Source of the DNA: an uncultured Lachnospiraceae bacterium
Lineage (GTDB): Bacteria > Bacillota_A > Clostridia > Lachnospirales > Lachnospiraceae
Length of the DNA: 10,088 nucleotides
Direction: 5' to 3'
Assembly (NCBI GenBank): GCA_947175285.1
Contig: CAMWMM010000137.1
Coordinates: 1 to 10,088, forward strand
Of the stretch, positions 7,654 through 10,088 are shown piece by piece; position 1 is the first letter of the stretch; every line of letters begins with the position of its first letter. The notes under the pieces are model-generated. The model saw only the letters and a list, made by a program, of their open reading frames with translations. It searched no databases and had not been told where the DNA came from. Both the position numbers and the translations under genes were made by a program.

Positions 7654-7749
7654 TTATTTTTCTACCCAAAAACGGAAAGCCTTTTTGCCATAGTCTTTGG
7701 CATAAATTCTTATACCGTTCTTAGTAATCCATGTTCTAAAGATATACAT
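7654..7749 (-). CDS. 31-aa basic, aromatic-rich microprotein
   Basis: This open frame of 31 residues starts at ATG 7749 behind GGAAAGGAGAGG, 6-9 nt upstream. The product contains FRTWITKNGIRIYAKDYGKK (residues 4-23) and ends in a short FRFWVEK segment. It is basic and rich in aromatic residues, and could form a small beta unit. The TxNGxRIYAxxYGxKAF pattern looks conserved in kind, but I cannot name a family. It is the first gene after the divergent promoter region at 7778-7829 and is paired with the 39-aa gene. Function is unknown. The strong ribosome binding site and coherent composition are the main grounds for calling it. Confidence 0.6.
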   Translation of the reverse strand: MYIFRTWITKNGIRIYAKDYGKKAFRFWVEK

Positions 7750-7777
7750 GGTACACCTCTCCTTTCCAAGAAAATCA

Positions 7778-7806
7778 TTGCAAAAGAACTATGTCAATGC
7801 TATAAT
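7778..7806 (+). promoter_or_regulatory. Plus-strand promoter candidate
   Basis: TTGCAA (7778-7783) and a perfect TATAAT (7801-7806) are 17 nt apart. Initiation near 7813 would yield a short transcript ending at the terminator at 7866-7892. No plus-strand protein gene lies downstream. Confidence 0.45.
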
Positions 7807-7847
7807 TGAATTGTCTAGAAACAATTATACACTAGCTTAATTGACAT
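7791..7847. repeat. Nested dyad with facing TATAAT boxes
   Basis: Outer arms ATGTCAA (7791-7797) and TTGACAT (7841-7847) are perfect complements. Inside them, TATAATTG (7801-7808) and CAATTATA (7822-7829) form a second perfect 8-bp repeat around a 13-nt centre. Each inner arm therefore supplies a TATAAT box, one per strand, pointing at the other. The minus-strand box (7829-7824) would start a transcript near 7817 with a roughly 68-nt leader for the 31-aa gene, though its -35 (GAACAA) is poor. The symmetry could also be an operator. Confidence 0.5.
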
Positions 7848-7892
7848 TGTTCATTTAGGCAACGACCAAGCACCCTGTGTGCTTGGTTTTTT
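7813..7892 (+). ncRNA. Candidate small RNA of about 80 nt
   Basis: The stretch is bounded by a plausible promoter and a strong intrinsic terminator on the same strand and contains no open frame of note. Its first bases could pair with the start of the opposing leader of the 31-aa gene, because the two predicted start points overlap by a few bases. A regulatory RNA acting on the microprotein genes is one possibility. Promoter and terminator are seen; the RNA itself is inference. Confidence 0.35.
7866..7892 (+). terminator. Rho-independent terminator, plus strand
   Basis: CCAAGCAC (7866-7873) pairs perfectly with GTGCTTGG (7879-7886) around a 5-nt loop and is followed by six T residues (7887-7892). 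The T-run is on the plus strand only, so it terminates rightward transcription. It stands 52 bp beyond the stop of the immA-like gene, which reads the other way. A second hairpin, AAGAGAA/TTCTCTT (7899-7905 with 7910-7916), lies beside it. Confidence 0.7.
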
Positions 7893-7944
7893 ATGCTAAA
7901 GAGAATTTCTTCTCTTAACACCCATATAAGGACAATATAAAGTT

Positions 7945-8607
7945 TTAAAACCAATTATCTCTTTCTCTTTGACGCTCATATTCATTCTCAAACCAGTCAT
8001 AAGAATTTTTCTGAGGTAACACAGAATCTAAAAATGCACTATGTTTTATTGTCAACCATTCATCAAAATCCTGCTTATTTTTACTTCTAAAATCCATATT
8101 TATCTTGTGCATTGTATCAATTCGTTTAGTCGCTGCCTCTTTGGAAACTCGGAATTTGCACATTAAGAATGATGAATCTATCCTTTTCCCTCTATGTTGC
8201 AATTCTAATAGTATCTGCTCTGGCATTAAAAGCTGTGCGGCAAAACAATTTGCTTCTATTTCCTGTTTGTCGTATAACTTTAAATCCTTTGTATCAAGAT
8301 CATGCTCCAAAATGTAGTGCCCTAATTCGTGAAGTAGTGAAAATCTCACTCTTTCCTCTGGTTCGCATTCATTGTAAAATATAATACATCGTCCATTATA
8401 ATCAGCTATTACTGCTGATTCACTCCCCAAAGCTTTAATATTGATTCCATACCCCACTACTCTCTTGAATGAACAACATTGTATATCTGTCATTTCCGCA
8501 ATCATCTTTGTAACTGAAAACGGGAAATCTGATATTGTATTTGATATTAGCAAGATTTCATTAGCTAATTTATATACTTGCTTGAAGTTCGGCTTATAAA
8601 TCTCCAT
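7945..8607 (-). CDS. ImmA/IrrE-family metallopeptidase
   Basis: This 220-residue protein is a zinc protease of the ImmA/IrrE type. HELGH (93-97) supplies two histidine ligands and the catalytic glutamate. The third ligand is E118 in EIEANCFAAQLLMP (116-129). An N-terminal helical region precedes this core and a helical tail follows, ending in RERDNWF. Known members such as ImmA of ICEBs1 and IrrE of Deinococcus cleave a partner XRE-type repressor after DNA damage or other signals. The ATG at 8607 is chosen because GAGGAGG lies 3-6 nt before it, although the frame runs upstream to 8637. The start overlaps the end of the XRE gene by 14 bp, which implies translational coupling and makes that repressor the likely substrate. 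The target genes of the pair are not obvious, as neighbouring element genes are broken. Confidence 0.88.
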   Translation of the reverse strand: MEIYKPNFKQVYKLANEILLISNTISDFPFSVTKMIAEMTDIQCCSFKRVVGYGINIKALGSESAVIADYNGRCIIFYNECEPEERVRFSLLHELGHYILEHDLDTKDLKLYDKQEIEANCFAAQLLMPEQILLELQHRGKRIDSSFLMCKFRVSKEAATKRIDTMHKINMDFRSKNKQDFDEWLTIKHSAFLDSVLPQKNSYDWFENEYERQRERDNWF

Positions 8608-8953
8608 GATCCTCCTCTTCCGCAAAAATATTATCAAACATAGCTCCCAATACTGTTTTTGCTTTCTTTAGATCTTCATCATTCAAATTACTTAATCCTC
8701 TCTGAAGAATTTTTAATTCACCTTTATCTGGTTCCTGTCCTTCCATTTCGTCATTTCCTAACAAGTAATCAATTGAAACATTATACAATTTAGATAATTC
8801 CAGTAAAATTTCTTCTCTCGGTACAGTTCCATTGTTTTCCCACATACTAATTCGGCTCTTTGTAATATTAAGTTTCTTTGCCAACGCATCCATTGTCATG
8901 TTGCTATCGGTCCGTAATTTCTTAATTCTTTCACTGAATATTCTGTTTGCCAT
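8594..8953 (-). CDS. XRE-family transcriptional repressor, ImmR-like
   Basis: This 119-residue DNA-binding protein has a Cro/CI-type helix-turn-helix in residues 6-66 (IFSERIKKLR, then MTMDALAKKLNITKSRISMW and NVSIDYLLG). A linker and a helical C-terminal part (about 77-112) follow, probably for dimerisation or recognition by the protease. I start it at ATG 8953, with GGAGGG 5 nt upstream, rather than at an upstream in-frame start at 9022. That longer version would begin inside the -35 box of the gene's own promoter and place the operators in coding sequence. It is followed immediately by the ImmA-like protease gene. The palindromes over its own promoter suggest autorepression. Length and layout match ImmR-type repressors of integrative elements. 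Confidence 0.9.
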   Translation of the reverse strand: MANRIFSERIKKLRTDSNMTMDALAKKLNITKSRISMWENNGTVPREEILLELSKLYNVSIDYLLGNDEMEGQEPDKGELKILQRGLSNLNDEDLKKAKTVLGAMFDNIFAEEEDHGDL

Positions 8954-8966
8954 TTTTCCCTCCTGA

Positions 8967-8999
8967 TACAAAAAAATTTTTTTGTACAATTTTATTGTA
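8967..8999. promoter_or_regulatory. Tandem overlapping repressor operators
   Basis: Two perfect palindromes share TA at 8985-8986. The first is TAC-A7-T7-GTA (8967-8986, 20 bp); the second is TACAAT-TTT-ATTGTA (8985-8999, 15 bp). Both present TACAA/TTGTA half-sites. The second covers the -10 box and the first the transcript start. A further TTTTGT-AA-ACAAAA dyad (9028-9041) lies just upstream of the -35. They are likely binding sites for the adjacent XRE protein. Confidence 0.6.
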
Positions 9000-9022
9000 T
9001 TCACTATTTTTATTCTTGTCAA
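8994..9022 (-). promoter_or_regulatory. Promoter of the XRE-metallopeptidase operon
   Basis: On the minus strand a perfect TTGACA (9022-9017) is followed after 17 nt by TACAAT (8999-8994). The transcript would start near 8987, about 34 nt before the ATG at 8953. Confidence 0.8.
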
Positions 9023-9046
9023 CTACATTTTGTAAACAAAAATATT

Positions 9047-9076
9047 AAAGCCACTAATTATAGTATTAGTAGCTTT
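9047..9076 (-). terminator. Hairpin upstream of the XRE operon, possible terminator
   Basis: AAAGC-c-ACTAAT (9047-9058) is the complement of ATTAGT-a-GCTTT (9065-9076) apart from one mismatch. Read on the minus strand it is followed by the T-rich TTTAATATTTTTG, so it may end leftward transcription arriving from the broken genes. TTGATT (9085-9080) and TATAAT (9062-9057), 17 nt apart, overlap it and could be a second promoter for the XRE gene. Confidence 0.35.
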
Positions 9077-9162
9077 ATTAATCAAAGATTGTAATTTAAG
9101 TTATATAAGATTTATCCATTTACTATAAATCATTTAGCTCATTCCCTACAGCACATCATTCA

Positions 9163-9408
9163 TCAAGCATTATCATCCTTTTCTTCGCCTTCAATCTAGC
9201 CGTCTGCTCTCTCTATCTCTTGAATACTTTTCTGCGGTTTAGGCAAATCATTCGGACTCGTTCCGCCAATTTTTTCAATAGCCGTGCGTACTTCTTTTCC
9301 TAGATTATAATGAACGCTAGTCTCCGCATCAGCCCCTGTATGCTATCCTTTAGCAGCTTTCTCCTCTGTCTGTATTCTAAAGCATCCGCCAGTTCTCTTT
9401 GCTTTTAG
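9163..9408 (-). pseudogene. Decayed C-terminal fragment resembling DinD
   Basis: Minus-strand translation gives a recognisable but broken protein end. One frame reads KQRELADALEYRQ (about 9404-9366). After a shift, a second reads TGADAETSVHYNLGKEVRTA, then IEKIGGTSPNDLPKPQKSIQ and EIERADG. A TAG interrupts before HTGADAE and another stands at 9198-9196; read past that stop, the frame ends at TGA 9165-9163. The VGK-VR-IEKIGGTxPxxLP pattern is what I recall from the C-terminus of DinD-type (DNA-damage-inducible) proteins with a Bro-N-like front. The fragment lacks the N-terminal domain, has at least one frameshift and two internal stops, and cannot be functional. The stretch between it and 9085 shows nothing else. 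Confidence 0.5.
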
Positions 9409-9431
9409 CAAAAATTATCTATCTTAAAACT

Positions 9432-9824
9432 TTAATTCCTCAACTGTTGTTCAATCTCTGCAATCGTTGGCAAAGAACTTTTGAAGTCTGCTGGATACAC
9501 CTTAGATAACTCATATTCAGATATGCCAATCGGTTCTCCCGCCGATTCCACCGCATACTGTGCTAAAACCTCGTCCTTTTCCTTACAAATAATCAGCCCA
9601 ATCGTAGGATTCTCCTGCTCCGTCTTTAAAATATGATTCACAGCAACTACATAAGTGCCAACCTGTCCTATATCCGACGGCTTAAATTTCTCTGTTTTAA
9701 TTTCAATTACAACATAGCAATGTAAACGAATATTATAAAACAGCAAATCTACAAACTGCTCTGTCTTGCCTACCTCCAATCTATACTCACGCCCAACGAA
9801 AGCAAAACCGTTACCCAACTCCAC
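9432..9824 (-). pseudogene. Truncated YhcG/DUF1016 PD-(D/E)XK nuclease domain
   Basis: The 130 codons match the C-terminal nuclease domain of YhcG-type (DUF1016) proteins, which are usually about 340-375 residues. ELGNGFAFVGREY (2-14) begins the domain. The PD-(D/E)XK core shows D26 in FVDLLFY and E41-I-K43 in VVIEIKTEKFKP, then NPTIGLIICKEKDEVLAQYA (72-91), GISEYEL (100-106) and the typical LPTIAEIEQQL end. The winged-helix N-terminal half is absent. The frame meets a TGA directly before codon 1 (a GTG) and no ribosome binding site is visible. Homology stops where the hairpin block at 9826-9851 begins, so an insertion or deletion removed the front of the gene. The nuclease residues themselves are intact; whether the fragment is ever translated is doubtful. 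Confidence 0.8.
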
Positions 9825-9825
9825 T

Positions 9826-9895
9826 CAACCACTACCGGCTAAAGCCGGTAGGTTCAATGTGCTGCTAAAGCAGCCTAAAGTGTGCTCCCTAAAGG
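9826..9895. repeat. Cluster of TAAA-loop hairpins at the nuclease-gene break
   Basis: Three small stem-loops follow one another with the same TAAA loop. They are CTACCGGC/GCCGGTAG (9832-9839 with 9844-9851, 8 bp), GCTGC/GCAGC (9861-9865 with 9870-9874, 5 bp), and CC-TAAA-GG (9888-9895). CTAAAG also recurs at 9875-9880. Subterminal imperfect hairpins are typical of IS200/IS605-family ends recognised by Y1 transposases, so this may be an element end. No transposase is visible in the window. Confidence 0.5.
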
Positions 9896-9934
9896 TTATC
9901 TTTTTCCCTTTACTTCTTACCTACCTAAAAGTTG

Positions 9935-10075
9935 TGTATAATGGGATATTTTTTTCAATTTTTCTTCATGTTCATTTCATGTTTTTGTACTCTATTTTAC
10001 TTTATTCTAAACCTGAAGCTATGGGGTTGACCTAAAGGTTTCGCCTTAAGGCGAGGGTTTTAACCCCATTATACA
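9935..10075. mobile_element. 141-bp inverted-repeat unit, possible miniature element
   Basis: TGTATAATGGG (9935-9945) and CCCATTATACA (10065-10075) are perfect 11-bp inverted repeats. The interior is AT-rich on the left and highly folded on the right. It contains no convincing gene. No target-site duplication is evident outside the repeats. It may be a miniature non-autonomous element, or part of the same larger insertion as the hairpins at 9826-9895, whose other end lies outside the window. Confidence 0.4.
10021..10069. repeat. Cloverleaf-like structured block
   Basis: An outer 8-bp stem ATGGGGTT (10021-10028) with AACCCCAT (10062-10069) encloses ACC-TAAA-GGT (10030-10039) and CGCC-TTAA-GGCG (10042-10053). 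An alternative GGGTT/AACCC pairing (10055-10066) competes with the outer stem. The TAAA loop is shared with the hairpins at 9832-9895, linking the two blocks. Confidence 0.5.
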
Positions 10076-10088
10076 GACAATAAAAATT

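Noticed and set aside
7899..7916. Hairpin AAGAGAA/TTCTCTT as the terminator of the metallopeptidase gene
   Set aside because: The stem is only 7 A-T-rich base pairs and lacks a T-run on the minus strand, so it was not called as a terminator.
8954..9022. N-terminal extension of the XRE protein
   Set aside because: The extension would cover the promoter -10, start point and operators, and the ribosome binding site fits the ATG at 8953.
9766..10035. Plus-strand open frame running from the nuclease fragment through the hairpin block
   Set aside because: It crosses the break point and the repeat structures, has no recognisable domain and no ribosome binding site, and so is probably chance.
9826..10075. 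CRISPR array
   Set aside because: The repeated hairpins differ in stem sequence and spacing; there is no constant direct repeat with regular spacers and no cas gene nearby.

Overview
The window looks like an accessory defence region of a low-G+C Gram-positive bacterium, most likely a gut-type clostridium such as a Lachnospiraceae member. The grounds are the AT-rich intergenic DNA, the strong AGGAGG-type ribosome binding sites, the canonical sigma-A promoters (TTGAAA-17-TATAAT, TTGACA-17-TACAAT) and the protein families present. The taxonomic call is inference. Every protein gene I can support reads on the minus strand, so transcription runs from right to left.

Right part (about 9025-10088) is a graveyard and insertion zone. 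It holds an N-terminally truncated YhcG/DUF1016 PD-(D/E)XK nuclease domain, broken exactly where a block of hairpins begins. Next to it are a 141-bp stretch bounded by perfect 11-bp inverted repeats and a frameshifted, stop-containing remnant that resembles the C-terminus of a DinD-type protein. To its left (7945-9085) is an immunity-style pair, an XRE repressor followed by an overlapping ImmA/IrrE metallopeptidase. They are read from a strong promoter covered by two overlapping TACAA/TTGTA palindromes, which suggests autoregulation as in integrative elements and prophages.

Middle part (6733-7892) holds a cysteine-motif protein of unknown function (184 aa) and two microprotein genes (39 and 31 aa) with excellent ribosome binding sites. 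Upstream of them is a dyad whose two arms each carry TATAAT, facing one another. The plus-strand side ends after about 80 nt at a textbook intrinsic terminator and overlaps no protein gene, so it may encode a small RNA.

Left part (1-6456) is one long operon: promoter, small HTH protein, hsdR, hsdM, hsdS, then a HEPN-domain protein running off the left edge. The three hsd genes form an apparently complete EcoEI-like type I restriction-modification system with no visible frameshift. HsdR cleaves and translocates, HsdM methylates, HsdS supplies specificity through two target-recognition domains. The partial last gene carries the R-N-x3-H signature of Apea-like HEPN RNases. Its position invites comparison with PrrC, the anticodon nuclease encoded within a type I system, as a possible RNA-targeting back-up. 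No rRNA, tRNA or CRISPR array was seen.
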